Both the position numbers and the translations under genes were made by a program. The notes beneath the pieces are model-generated. The model did not search any database. It worked only from the letters and a program-made list of their open reading frames with translations, and had not been told where the DNA came from. Positions 16,567 to 24,597 of a stretch of 64,000 bases of DNA are shown here, one piece after another; position 1 is the first letter of the stretch; each line of letters begins with the position of its first letter. Source of the stretch: Acetivibrio cellulolyticus CD2 (lineage in GTDB: Bacteria; Bacillota; Clostridia; Acetivibrionales; Acetivibrionaceae); assembly GCF_000179595.2 (NCBI RefSeq), contig NZ_JH556657.1, positions 188,669 to 252,668 on the forward strand, in the 5' to 3' direction.

Positions 16567-18408
16567 TTATTTATTGTAAATCTTATAGACAATAGCAGCC
16601 AACTCAGCTCTTGAAGCATTTCCTTTCGGATTAATGATATTATTGCTTCCAACAACTATACCCTCTTTAACCAAAGTAGCTACACCAGTTACTGCATAAG
16701 ATGCAACCTGCCCTTTGTCGGTATACTTTGCAATAACATCAGCTGTACCTTCTGAGGATATCTTTCCTGATACCAAAAGAGCTCTGCTGATAAGTAGCAT
16801 CATATCCTGTCTTGTTATTTTTTCTTTAGGTTTGTACTTATTGTCTCCAACACCTGTTGTAATACCAAGCTTCTTCGCTATTCCAATCTGTTTATAGTAA
16901 TAAGCATCTGACGGAATATCTGCAAAATTGGAATCTACAGTAGCATTCAAATCCAAAGCTTTAACCAAAAGTACCATAAAGTCTGCTCTTGTTATCGCTG
17001 CCTGCGGATTAAATGTAGTATCGGAAGTACCATTTATTATTCCTTTTGATGCCAAAACTTCAATCTGATTCTTTGCCCAACTAAAAGATTTTAAATCAGT
17101 AAATGTTCTATTGATATATGCAACAGCAAATCTGCCAAAGTGTGTAGTTGTAAATGTAACCATGCCAGTACTTGCGTTATATTTACCACTTGGAACAGTT
17201 AATGCTTTTCCAGTGCTGTCAATTTGTAGAACAACAATATGTTCTATAGTCTTCAATTCAGCTTCAGTAGGCTTATAAGGAATAGATACCTTTACAGGGC
17301 TTTCAAGATTATTCCACTCAGTTGCCACACCATTAATATTCAAGCTTAACTCAATCATAGGTCTGTCTACTATCTTTTCTTTTATATCAGCTGCCAAATC
17401 AGAATAGTTATCTGATGCCACTGAAATAGCAACTGAAGAAGCACCCTGAACTTTTGACGACAATGCACTGGTATTTAGCATATTTGAAGGAAGAGATACT
17501 AGTGCGTATGCAGTATTCATATTTATCTTATATGAAAGTATATTGGACAGCAATGCTTCATTTGGAAACTGTTGAGTATATACTGTAGCTCCCTTAACTC
17601 CTTCTAGCGGTAAAGTAGCAGTTTTAACTCCTTTAGAATCCGGAATCACTTCTTCCAATGCCGTTTCCAATTGCTTCTCTTCAAATTTATAAGTTACCTT
17701 TCCAGTATCATTGCTTACAACATTAGAGTCTATTTGCCCTGAATTTCCATCATGTGCCGGAGTTGGAGTAACAACTAAAGGACCTGTTACAACTATAGGG
17801 GTAGAAGTTACTGATGTTCCGATATGATTAACAACTGGCGGGTTAGTTATTGAATAGCCTGAAGTTAACTTATTTCCGTCCCAATCAAATAACAAAACGC
17901 CTGACACTGCAGTTGGCATAGTTGAAGTCTTAGCAAACTCTATTGATGTTTCTTCGGCTTTTAGCACCTTAAATCCAATAACAGCCACTGTACCAGATGT
18001 CTCAGCCGAACCACTTGCCTTGTAACCTTCCAAACTAGTGTAAGTCTTACCAAAATTCAAAATACCTTGTAAAATATTATTTGACGCAATCGGTAAAGCA
18101 CCATATGTAGCATCGTTTAGTATTGTACCATTCTTAGGGTTTGTACTATTGGTAAAAGCAGCTCCTGTATCAGGGTTTACTGCTTCCAAAACTGTTGGGT
18201 CATATTTAATATTCACCTGATACCCTGCAAACCCACTAACATTGTCTACAATTACTGAAGCCTTGATAATCTCACCAACAGCTGCCGAGGTCTTGTCCAA
18301 CTCAATTTTGACACTTGAGGTTGAATCAGCAAATGCAAGATTTGAAAATACACTTGTAAACACAAACAGTACTGCAAGTAATACGGATAGTCCATTTTTT
18401 GCTTTCAT
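16567..18408 (-). CDS. Type II cohesin and SLH anchoring scaffoldin
   Basis: A 613-residue exported protein. Signal peptide 1-28; a type II cohesin at about 32-190 (VGEIIKASVIVDNVSGFAGY, NIKYDPTVLEAVNP, GVLLFDWDGN), similar in outline to the cohesin of C. thermocellum SdbA. A Thr/Pro linker (VTSTPIVVTGPLVVTPTP) follows, then a beta-rich module (about 230-440) ending in the TFTTTHFGRFAVAY motif common before SLH domains, then three SLH modules to the C-terminus (ITRADFMVLLVKALDL, ITRQDMMLLISRAL, ASRAELAAIVYKIY). Known role of such proteins: bind the type II dockerin of a primary scaffoldin and hold the cellulosome on the cell wall. It is downstream of two sigI-rsgI pairs on the same strand but has its own terminator. 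Confidence 0.9.
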   Translation of the reverse strand: MKAKNGLSVLLAVLFVFTSVFSNLAFADSTSSVKIELDKTSAAVGEIIKASVIVDNVSGFAGYQVNIKYDPTVLEAVNPDTGAAFTNSTNPKNGTILNDATYGALPIASNNILQGILNFGKTYTSLEGYKASGSAETSGTVAVIGFKVLKAEETSIEFAKTSTMPTAVSGVLLFDWDGNKLTSGYSITNPPVVNHIGTSVTSTPIVVTGPLVVTPTPAHDGNSGQIDSNVVSNDTGKVTYKFEEKQLETALEEVIPDSKGVKTATLPLEGVKGATVYTQQFPNEALLSNILSYKINMNTAYALVSLPSNMLNTSALSSKVQGASSVAISVASDNYSDLAADIKEKIVDRPMIELSLNINGVATEWNNLESPVKVSIPYKPTEAELKTIEHIVVLQIDSTGKALTVPSGKYNASTGMVTFTTTHFGRFAVAYINRTFTDLKSFSWAKNQIEVLASKGIINGTSDTTFNPQAAITRADFMVLLVKALDLNATVDSNFADIPSDAYYYKQIGIAKKLGITTGVGDNKYKPKEKITRQDMMLLISRALLVSGKISSEGTADVIAKYTDKGQVASYAVTGVATLVKEGIVVGSNNIINPKGNASRAELAAIVYKIYNK

Positions 18409-18535
18409 TAACGAAAAGCCCCCTTTTATTATAATTAATTTTAAATAATAAATTATGTTAAAATTTACTCCCTAAAACCAAACAATACTTGCTTAGACTA
18501 GCTTCTTATCATCTATAAAACATACTGAAAGAGTG

Positions 18536-18579
18536 GCAAAAAATTATGTAGTCAAACAAACCATTTGAACTACATAATT
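18536..18579 (-). terminator. Terminator-like hairpin between rsgI and the cohesin gene
   Basis: On the minus strand ATTATGTAGTTCAAA and TTTGACTACATAAT pair (one bulge, short loop) and are followed by TTTTTT. It may end the sigI-rsgI(PA14) transcript. Because a promoter candidate (18598-18626) lies just before it, it could also act as a leader terminator for the cohesin gene. Confidence 0.75.
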
Positions 18580-18597
18580 TTGATACATTTTAATATA

Positions 18598-18626
18598 ATT
18601 ATACCATTCATTGGGCTCAATGTAAA
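18598..18626 (-). promoter_or_regulatory. Sigma-A-like promoter upstream of the cohesin-SLH gene
   Basis: On the minus strand TTTACA (18621-18626) and TATAAT (18598-18603) are 17 bp apart, with a TGG extended -10. The start would be near 18591, eight or so bases before the terminator-like hairpin and about 185 bp before the cohesin ATG, which itself has AAAAGGGGG upstream. Confidence 0.6.
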
Positions 18627-18691
18627 TCAAAGAAAATGGTCCTCAATCTAAAATAACTTGTCCATTCCGGAAACCACACGAGAAAGACTGC

Positions 18692-20560
18692 TTATTGAGG
18701 ATATAAACATGCCTTTGGAACAATAGTCCTTTTTGTACTTGGACTTTTCCACTCTAGCTTGACATTTCCAGCCTGACTGCTATTATGATATTCAAGTATT
18801 ATTTTATACTTCTTCCCGGCTTTCAAAGAAATACCAGTACTTTCAGATACCTTTCCCTCACTTCCGCTCCATTTATCTAATACCAGTTGCCCATCAATCC
18901 ATAGCCTTACCCCGTCATCGTGAGTAAGATAAAACACATAATTCTCACTGTTTACCGGCTGTACTTGACCCGACCAACGTATACTGAACTTTTGGTCCTG
19001 CTGAATCGATCTATCTGGTGAACCAACACCCCAATTGAAATCAACAATAGGATCTATTCCTTCTAATTTGAGATTTGTCAAATTATCGTTATCAAAATAC
19101 TCAAATCTCAGACCTGTACCATTTCCTTTTACAACACCGGCCGAAGCAGTTGCTTTCGCAGGATACAGACAACTTGCAGGAACTACTTCCTTATTAGTAC
19201 TTTTACTGCTCCATTCAAGTTTGATAAAACCATAGCCGGTATTATTAAAGTACTCAAGTTTTATGTCATAAATTCTGCCACCTTCAAGAGATATAGTTCC
19301 ATAGTCAGTTTTAGCCCATTCACTGTCCCATTTATCGATTATCAACTTATTGTTAATCCAAAGTCTTACTCCATTGTCACGAAGAACATAGAATGTATAC
19401 TCTTCACTGTATTTCGGTTTTATCTTTCCAGTCCAACGTATGCTGTAAGATTCATCATCTCTTATTTCAGACGCTGGAGAATTTGTATCCCAACTAAAAT
19501 CAACTGTCCCATCCACACGGGTCAATTTAAAATTTGTAAGATCTATGTTGTCAAAATATTCTCCTCTAAGTCCTGTTCCCGCTTTATCCTCACTTGAAGA
19601 CGGTTCATGACCCGGAGTTTTCATATTGTCTTGCGATTTAGTCATAGTCTGATTTCTACTAAATACTGGTGTCGGAGTTATAGTTGGCGTTGATGTTGAT
19701 GTTGGTGTTGTTGTTGTCGAAGTCTGACCAGCACTCAAAGTAGGTTGAGGTGTTATTTCAGGTTTTGGAGTTGCTGATGCCGCTGCATCCATATCAACCA
19801 AAATCGTTATGAGATCTTTGACAGTAGAACTTTTAACCTCTCCAATCGTTATTTTGCTTCCTCGCTTTTTCAATTCGGTGTAAAGGGCATATTTCCCCTG
19901 TGAAATATCATTTTCAATAGCTTCCTTCCTATCACCAGGCTCTGTTTTTATAGCTATTACTTCAGGGTTTTTAGCAGTTGTCTTCCCAACACTTTCCTTT
20001 AATCCGTTCAATATATAGTTTAGACTATCCTCAGCACCTGTATTATCTTTCTTATATTCTTTATTATCAGGATTTATAGAGCCGGAAATCAAAAAATATA
20101 CATCGTCCTCAGTGTTAAGAAAACCTTTTTCTTCACACCTGCTAATTACTTCAGTAAATGCACTCTTAATTCTCATTCCCTTAACATTTAAACTGTTAAT
20201 TATTCCCTTAGCATCATCATTTAAGCTTTCAACCTTCAAAACTTTTTGCGTTTCATCAATAGTAAACTCCATGCTAGGATTAATATCCAAACTAACGTAC
20301 GCAAACTCCTTTAAGCCAGCAATATTATTTAAACGATTCATTACAAAGGGTACAGACATCCCTATAATCAGGCACAAACATGCTGCAACAACAGACAACC
20401 TCTTTATGAGATATCTATAATCAATAATATCTTTCTTTGTAAATACTATTTCCTGGCCTATAAACATTGTACTTTTTCTTTTCAGCTTATAAAAAGCATT
20501 CTCAGGAGTTGCAACTACTACAGTATTTTTATCTATACTAAATATCATACCTGTATACAT
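18692..20560 (-). CDS. rsgI: RsgI-type anti-sigma factor with PA14 dyad
   Basis: Start placed at ATG 20560, with GGGGGAG eight bases upstream. N-terminal RsgI cytoplasmic domain (about 1-50: YTGMIFSIDKNTVVVAT, FIGQEIVF), one transmembrane helix (about 53-77), the conserved periplasm-side RsgI domain (YVSLDINPSMEFTIDETQKV to about 260), a Thr/Pro linker (about 270-335), and two PA14 domains (about 345-475 and 495-620; each with YSIRWTGKI/FSIRWSGQV, GVRLWIN/GVRLWID and KLEYFNN/ILEYHNS-type strands). RsgI proteins sequester SigI and release it when the ectodomain senses polysaccharide; C. thermocellum has an RsgI with a PA14 pair. sigI is 14 bp upstream, so the pair is one operon. Confidence 0.93.
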   Translation of the reverse strand: MYTGMIFSIDKNTVVVATPENAFYKLKRKSTMFIGQEIVFTKKDIIDYRYLIKRLSVVAACLCLIIGMSVPFVMNRLNNIAGLKEFAYVSLDINPSMEFTIDETQKVLKVESLNDDAKGIINSLNVKGMRIKSAFTEVISRCEEKGFLNTEDDVYFLISGSINPDNKEYKKDNTGAEDSLNYILNGLKESVGKTTAKNPEVIAIKTEPGDRKEAIENDISQGKYALYTELKKRGSKITIGEVKSSTVKDLITILVDMDAAASATPKPEITPQPTLSAGQTSTTTTPTSTSTPTITPTPVFSRNQTMTKSQDNMKTPGHEPSSSEDKAGTGLRGEYFDNIDLTNFKLTRVDGTVDFSWDTNSPASEIRDDESYSIRWTGKIKPKYSEEYTFYVLRDNGVRLWINNKLIIDKWDSEWAKTDYGTISLEGGRIYDIKLEYFNNTGYGFIKLEWSSKSTNKEVVPASCLYPAKATASAGVVKGNGTGLRFEYFDNDNLTNLKLEGIDPIVDFNWGVGSPDRSIQQDQKFSIRWSGQVQPVNSENYVFYLTHDDGVRLWIDGQLVLDKWSGSEGKVSESTGISLKAGKKYKIILEYHNSSQAGNVKLEWKSPSTKRTIVPKACLYPQ

Positions 20561-20574
20561 TTTCAAATCTCCCC

Positions 20575-21309
20575 CTACCTACCACTACTAAAGTATGTTT
20601 TTAGATACTCATAGTTATTTCCATATATTATACAAACAGAAATTATAAACTTCCTGTTTTTTTCTATTGTACTCGGATGCACATTTACGAGCTTCATAAT
20701 ATCCTTCATCGGGAAATACTTCTTTTGTATAAGTTTATTATAAATATCCTTGTTCCCTGCAATTTTTCGTCCAATATCAACACACATCTTGATAGAATCC
20801 TTATGTTTCGGTGTATACTTGTGCAAATCATTAATGTCAATATTAAAGCTCTTAAGAACACTTGAGTAATGCTTTATTTCCTGGAAAACTTCGATCCTGT
20901 CATATCTTGTCCACGACTCATCCTGAAGGTATTTATCTTCAAAACATTCATCCTCTGTCTCAAAGCAGGAAAAAGGCATTTCCATATTTTTTGATGTAAG
21001 TCTAAAGTGGTCGATTACCCTTCTCTTAATAATCAACTCTGCAAAAGAAAAGAAGTTAAATCCTTTTTTATTTCTATCTCTGTCATATTTTTCAATAGCT
21101 TCATTAAATGCTATCAAACCAATACTATATTCATCATTGTTTCTTATATCAATTTTTTTCTTTGCTGAACTTGAGAGTACTTTGACTATAAACGGAATAT
21201 AATCTTTTATGAAATTTTCCCTTAGTTGATCATCTCCCCCCTTGATTCTTTCAATAATATTGGCTAAGTCCTTAGTTTCGGAGCTATAGATAGCAAAAAT
21301 ACATATCAA
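20575..21309 (-). CDS. sigI: RNA polymerase sigma factor SigI (partner of PA14-RsgI)
   Basis: A SigI-type sigma factor of about 244 residues. Region 2 is visible as NDEYSIGLIAFNEAIEKYDRD and FFSFAELIIKRRVIDHFR; the SigI-specific C-terminal domain has the TPKHKDSIKMCVDIGRKI motif and a helix-turn-helix near PMKDIMKLVNVHPSTIEKNR. Start assigned to TTG 21309 because GAGGTGG covers the GTG at 21318. SigI factors activate cellulosomal and surface genes once released from RsgI. The gene is directly upstream of its rsgI and downstream of the terminator of the second pair. Confidence 0.93.
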   Translation of the reverse strand: MICIFAIYSSETKDLANIIERIKGGDDQLRENFIKDYIPFIVKVLSSSAKKKIDIRNNDEYSIGLIAFNEAIEKYDRDRNKKGFNFFSFAELIIKRRVIDHFRLTSKNMEMPFSCFETEDECFEDKYLQDESWTRYDRIEVFQEIKHYSSVLKSFNIDINDLHKYTPKHKDSIKMCVDIGRKIAGNKDIYNKLIQKKYFPMKDIMKLVNVHPSTIEKNRKFIISVCIIYGNNYEYLKTYFSSGR

Positions 21310-21459
21310 ATCTACCACCTCTTCATCATATAGTTCCTCTCTTCAAAAATGCTACTTAAAAAATTATATTTATTTAAAATTATCTTTTATAAGTATAACA
21401 TACCTGGTCAAAGGTCTTTAATAAAATTCGTTGAAAAAATATTTTTTGTCGGGAATTTC

Positions 21460-21491
21460 AAAAAACTCCTCATTTTAATTGAGGAGTTTTT
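21460..21491 (-). terminator. Terminator after the S1C-type rsgI
   Basis: AAACTCCTC and GAGGAGTTT pair around a short AT-rich loop (plus 21462-21491) and are followed on the minus strand by TTTTTT. It lies 40 bp beyond the rsgI stop and separates the two sigI-rsgI operons. Confidence 0.88.
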
Positions 21492-21532
21492 ACATCCCAT
21501 TTATAAGGATCTAATATATTTATTTCTTACGG

Positions 21533-23764
21533 CTAATTTATATACTCTATTTTCTCCTCCGATTTGGCTATTTTCCATACGCCATTAATATTTTTCAGGT
21601 TACAGCTTCCTGTTATCCTGCAGTTTTTAAAATCAGGCCCATTACCTTTATATATTGAGTAAACATACTTAACTACTGCATTATCAGCGTTTTGTGAAGC
21701 AACATACAAGCTTTCAAGATTATATGTAAGCTCGTAATTCTTAAACAGAACCTCCAAATTATTCTTCGTTTCTTCAGAGTATAGTTCTTCTGTCATATTG
21801 CTAAAATAGCTTTCCATATCTTCCTTTTCCAGAGCATTTACTATATTGAAGACAACAATATTCAAATCATAATTGTCGTCAAAGCTTAGAGTTCTTCTAA
21901 TTACTTTTGTATTTTTAAAGGAGTATTTTGAAAGCTCTTTGATCCAACCAGATACATAATCAATTGGAATTGCCAAATTCAAGCTATTGTCAGAAACACC
22001 ATAAGAGGCAATACCTATAACATTTCCTTCCATATCAAATAGCGGTCCTCCTGAATTTCCTTTTAAAAGAGGAACTTCTATCTGAATCAAATCAATAGAG
22101 GCCCTTTTCTTAAATCCAACAATACTTCCTTCCGATACAGCGTATTTATTTCCATTCTGGCTTCCTATAGCTGCAATCCTATCACCTTTATCCAATACTG
22201 GTTTTGTGTCTGTTTCCAGTGCTTTCACGCCAGGGTCTTTTACCGTTTTAAGAATTGCCAAATCCGTTTTCTTATCCATTTTTACAATTCCTTCAACATT
22301 ATAAGTCCTACCATCATTTGTTGTAATTTTTAGACAAACAGCATTCTCTATCACATGGTAATTTGTTACAAACAAACCCGGCGCCACACAAAAACCACTT
22401 CCATGCAAAATTGCCTTTTTATTCTTATTGTAAGCGTTCACAGTTACTATACTTTTTCCCAACTCTTCTATCTCTGCTGCACTGAGTTCTTTTGTTGGCT
22501 CTACGGTGGAAATAACTGTCGGAATAACTGTCGGAGAAGCTACTGGTGACGGTGTCAAAGTAGGCGTTGGATACTCAGTTATAAGCGGAGTAGGAGTTTG
22601 AACAACGCTCTCTTCTGCGACTTCTATATTCTGAACCAACTCCTCTAAGCTGCTTTCTTTTGCTTCATTTATTGAAATTTCTACGCCCTTCTCTTTAGCC
22701 TCCATATACAACGAGTATCTACCCATAGAAATATCTTTTTCTTTTGCTGCTTCCATTTCTTCAGGAGTCAGCAAAACAGTTTTTTGAATAATATTTGTAC
22801 CCTCAATCGCAATTGAGTTCTCTTCCAATTCTTGCTTTAGATTATTGAGCTTTTCTTCCTCCACGGATTTATCGGTGTTATACTCCTTACTTTTATTGTT
22901 TAGAGCCATTGAAACAACTACAACATTCTTACTATCAGAGAAATAACCACATGATTCCGCTTTATTGGCGATTTCTGATATAGCTGACTTCAAAGGTATT
23001 CCTTCCAGTTTAAGCCCATTTAATACAGATTCGGCATCACTATTTTTGGCAACCGTTTCAATTACTTTATATTCATTATCTATCACAATTTCAATACTTG
23101 GATTTATATCAATACCAATACAAGCATATTCATTACTTGCCCCCTTATTTAGCAAGGCATATCTCGAAAACATAAATACCATAACAAAAGCAGCTGCTAT
23201 TCCTACCACACGCGAAAAGCCGCTTATGCGCGTAATACGTGAAAAGTTTCTGACTTTAGTTTCTTTTGAAGAATCCTTTGAACCTGATACACGTGTAAAG
23301 CCCTTGATTTCAGATGCATTTGATGAATCCTTAGAGCTGGATACTCTCGTAAAATCCACTATATCCGGCACATTCTCTCTATCTTTAGAGTTAGATACCC
23401 TTGTAAAACCCTTGATATCTGAAACATTCTCTGCGTCCTTAGAATTGGATATCCTTGTAAAATTCTTGATATCTGAAACCCGGTTAAAGTTTTTAGTACT
23501 GTTAATACGTGAGAAATTTTTTATATTAATGAGCCTTGTTAGGTTTTTGACCCGAGATTCTTCTGAAAGCTCTTCTATCCGCTTGCTTGAAGGAGAGTAT
23601 AAATAGACTTTACTTTTTGACTTACAGATATCTTCCTTTCCAAATTTAACAGTCTGACCTATGAACATACCATCTCGCTTTTTTATAGCCAAGAACTTTT
23701 TTTCATCCGTTAAAACGATGGCCTTATCATTCTGAATACCATAGACTACTCCAAAAATTAACAT
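21533..23764 (-). CDS. rsgI: RsgI-type anti-sigma factor with S1C protease and NTF2-like domains
   Basis: 743 residues. RsgI cytoplasmic domain 1-50; a tandem-repeat segment at 76-180; one transmembrane helix at 185-205; the RsgI extracellular domain from about 212 (YACIGIDINPSIEIVIDN); a Pro/Thr linker at 389-425; an S1C trypsin-like domain at about 435-615 with an apparently complete triad, His470 (TNYHVI), Asp501 (KTDLAIL) and Ser571 (KGNSGGPL); and an NTF2-like C-terminal domain from about 635. This is the architecture described for C. thermocellum RsgI9, apart from the repeat segment. Its ectodomain probably senses an extracellular signal or regulates its own cleavage. It follows sigI by 9 bp. 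Confidence 0.93.
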   Translation of the reverse strand: MLIFGVVYGIQNDKAIVLTDEKKFLAIKKRDGMFIGQTVKFGKEDICKSKSKVYLYSPSSKRIEELSEESRVKNLTRLINIKNFSRINSTKNFNRVSDIKNFTRISNSKDAENVSDIKGFTRVSNSKDRENVPDIVDFTRVSSSKDSSNASEIKGFTRVSGSKDSSKETKVRNFSRITRISGFSRVVGIAAAFVMVFMFSRYALLNKGASNEYACIGIDINPSIEIVIDNEYKVIETVAKNSDAESVLNGLKLEGIPLKSAISEIANKAESCGYFSDSKNVVVVSMALNNKSKEYNTDKSVEEEKLNNLKQELEENSIAIEGTNIIQKTVLLTPEEMEAAKEKDISMGRYSLYMEAKEKGVEISINEAKESSLEELVQNIEVAEESVVQTPTPLITEYPTPTLTPSPVASPTVIPTVISTVEPTKELSAAEIEELGKSIVTVNAYNKNKKAILHGSGFCVAPGLFVTNYHVIENAVCLKITTNDGRTYNVEGIVKMDKKTDLAILKTVKDPGVKALETDTKPVLDKGDRIAAIGSQNGNKYAVSEGSIVGFKKRASIDLIQIEVPLLKGNSGGPLFDMEGNVIGIASYGVSDNSLNLAIPIDYVSGWIKELSKYSFKNTKVIRRTLSFDDNYDLNIVVFNIVNALEKEDMESYFSNMTEELYSEETKNNLEVLFKNYELTYNLESLYVASQNADNAVVKYVYSIYKGNGPDFKNCRITGSCNLKNINGVWKIAKSEEKIEYIN
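23225..23539 (-). repeat. In-frame tandem repeats in the cytoplasmic part of rsgI
   Basis: Codons about 76-180 hold roughly seven degenerate repeats. The best four are about 20 residues each with the pattern [ST]-[DE]-I-K-x-F-T-R-[IV]-S-x-S-K-D; shorter units read IKNFSRIN and TKNFNRVS before them and VRNFSRIT after. They are basic and lie between the SigI-binding domain and the membrane helix. The DNA units are similar but not identical, so the expansion is not very recent. Confidence 0.88.
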
Positions 23765-23773
23765 TCTTATCCC

Positions 23774-24526
23774 TCACTTACATTCATACTTTAAAACCCT
23801 TTTTGATATATTAAGGTCACTTGTTAGGATTAAGCAAACAGCTATTATATATTTTCTGTTCTTTCCAATGGTATTTTCATGAACATGGGCTTTTTCAGCC
23901 AGTTCAATTCTAGGAATACTTTTACTTTTATGTAAAAATTCAAGCATAGGCTTATCCTCAAGTAGAATTTCTGCTATACTTATGCAAAGTTCACGAGTAT
24001 CTTTGTGCCTTGGTGTACTAAGCACAAGTTCATCAAGAGTTATACCAAATTCCATAAGTTTTTTCGTAAGCTCTTCAATTTCTTCCCTATCTTCTATGCT
24101 CTCAAACTGAGAATACGAATCGGATGCTTGATACACTTCGCCGAACTCCAGACCGTTTGAAGAATCAAGTGACCAGCTTTCATGCTGGCTATCACTCTTA
24201 CCTTTTCTCAAGTAGTCTATTATTCTGCTTCTAATTACCTTTTCAGCATAGGAAAGAAATTTATTACGGCTTCCCGAATTAAATCTGTCAACTGCCTCAT
24301 TGAAGGCTGACAACGCAATACTAAACTCATCACTTCGGTGAGCCTCAACATATTTGTTTAAGGTCATGGATGTAACTCTCAAGATAAAAGGTTTATATTT
24401 TTCGATAAATTCTTCCCTTACCTGTTGATTTCCCTCTTTTATCATCTTTAGATTTGAAGCAAATTCGAATTTTTCGGCATCTTCTGAATATGCCCCATTA
24501 ATATCTGTTATTTTAGTATTACGCAA
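23774..24526 (-). CDS. sigI: RNA polymerase sigma factor SigI (partner of S1C-RsgI)
   Basis: About 250 residues. SigI hallmarks are SDEFSIALSAFNEAVDRFN, FLSYAEKVIRSRIIDYLR, the C-terminal STPRHKDTRELCISIAEI motif and the helix-turn-helix with VHENTIGKNRKYI. Start assigned to TTG 24526, ten bases after GAGGAGG; the TTG at 24535 is too close to that site. It differs clearly from the other SigI here, so the two pairs are old paralogues. It lies 62 bp (to the annotated opening) downstream of the giant adhesin gene on the same strand with no terminator visible, so read-through is possible. Confidence 0.93.
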   Translation of the reverse strand: MRNTKITDINGAYSEDAEKFEFASNLKMIKEGNQQVREEFIEKYKPFILRVTSMTLNKYVEAHRSDEFSIALSAFNEAVDRFNSGSRNKFLSYAEKVIRSRIIDYLRKGKSDSQHESWSLDSSNGLEFGEVYQASDSYSQFESIEDREEIEELTKKLMEFGITLDELVLSTPRHKDTRELCISIAEILLEDKPMLEFLHKSKSIPRIELAEKAHVHENTIGKNRKYIIAVCLILTSDLNISKRVLKYECK

Positions 24527-24597
24527 GGAAATCAATCCTCCTCAATATATAATAACGTAGGATTATATTTATTTAGTGTATATCAGTTGCAAAAACA

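Noticed and set aside
21319-21460. SigI-type promoter before the first sigI gene
   Set aside because: A CCCGA word is present, but no pair of -35 and -10 elements of the known SigI type at proper spacing could be found by eye.
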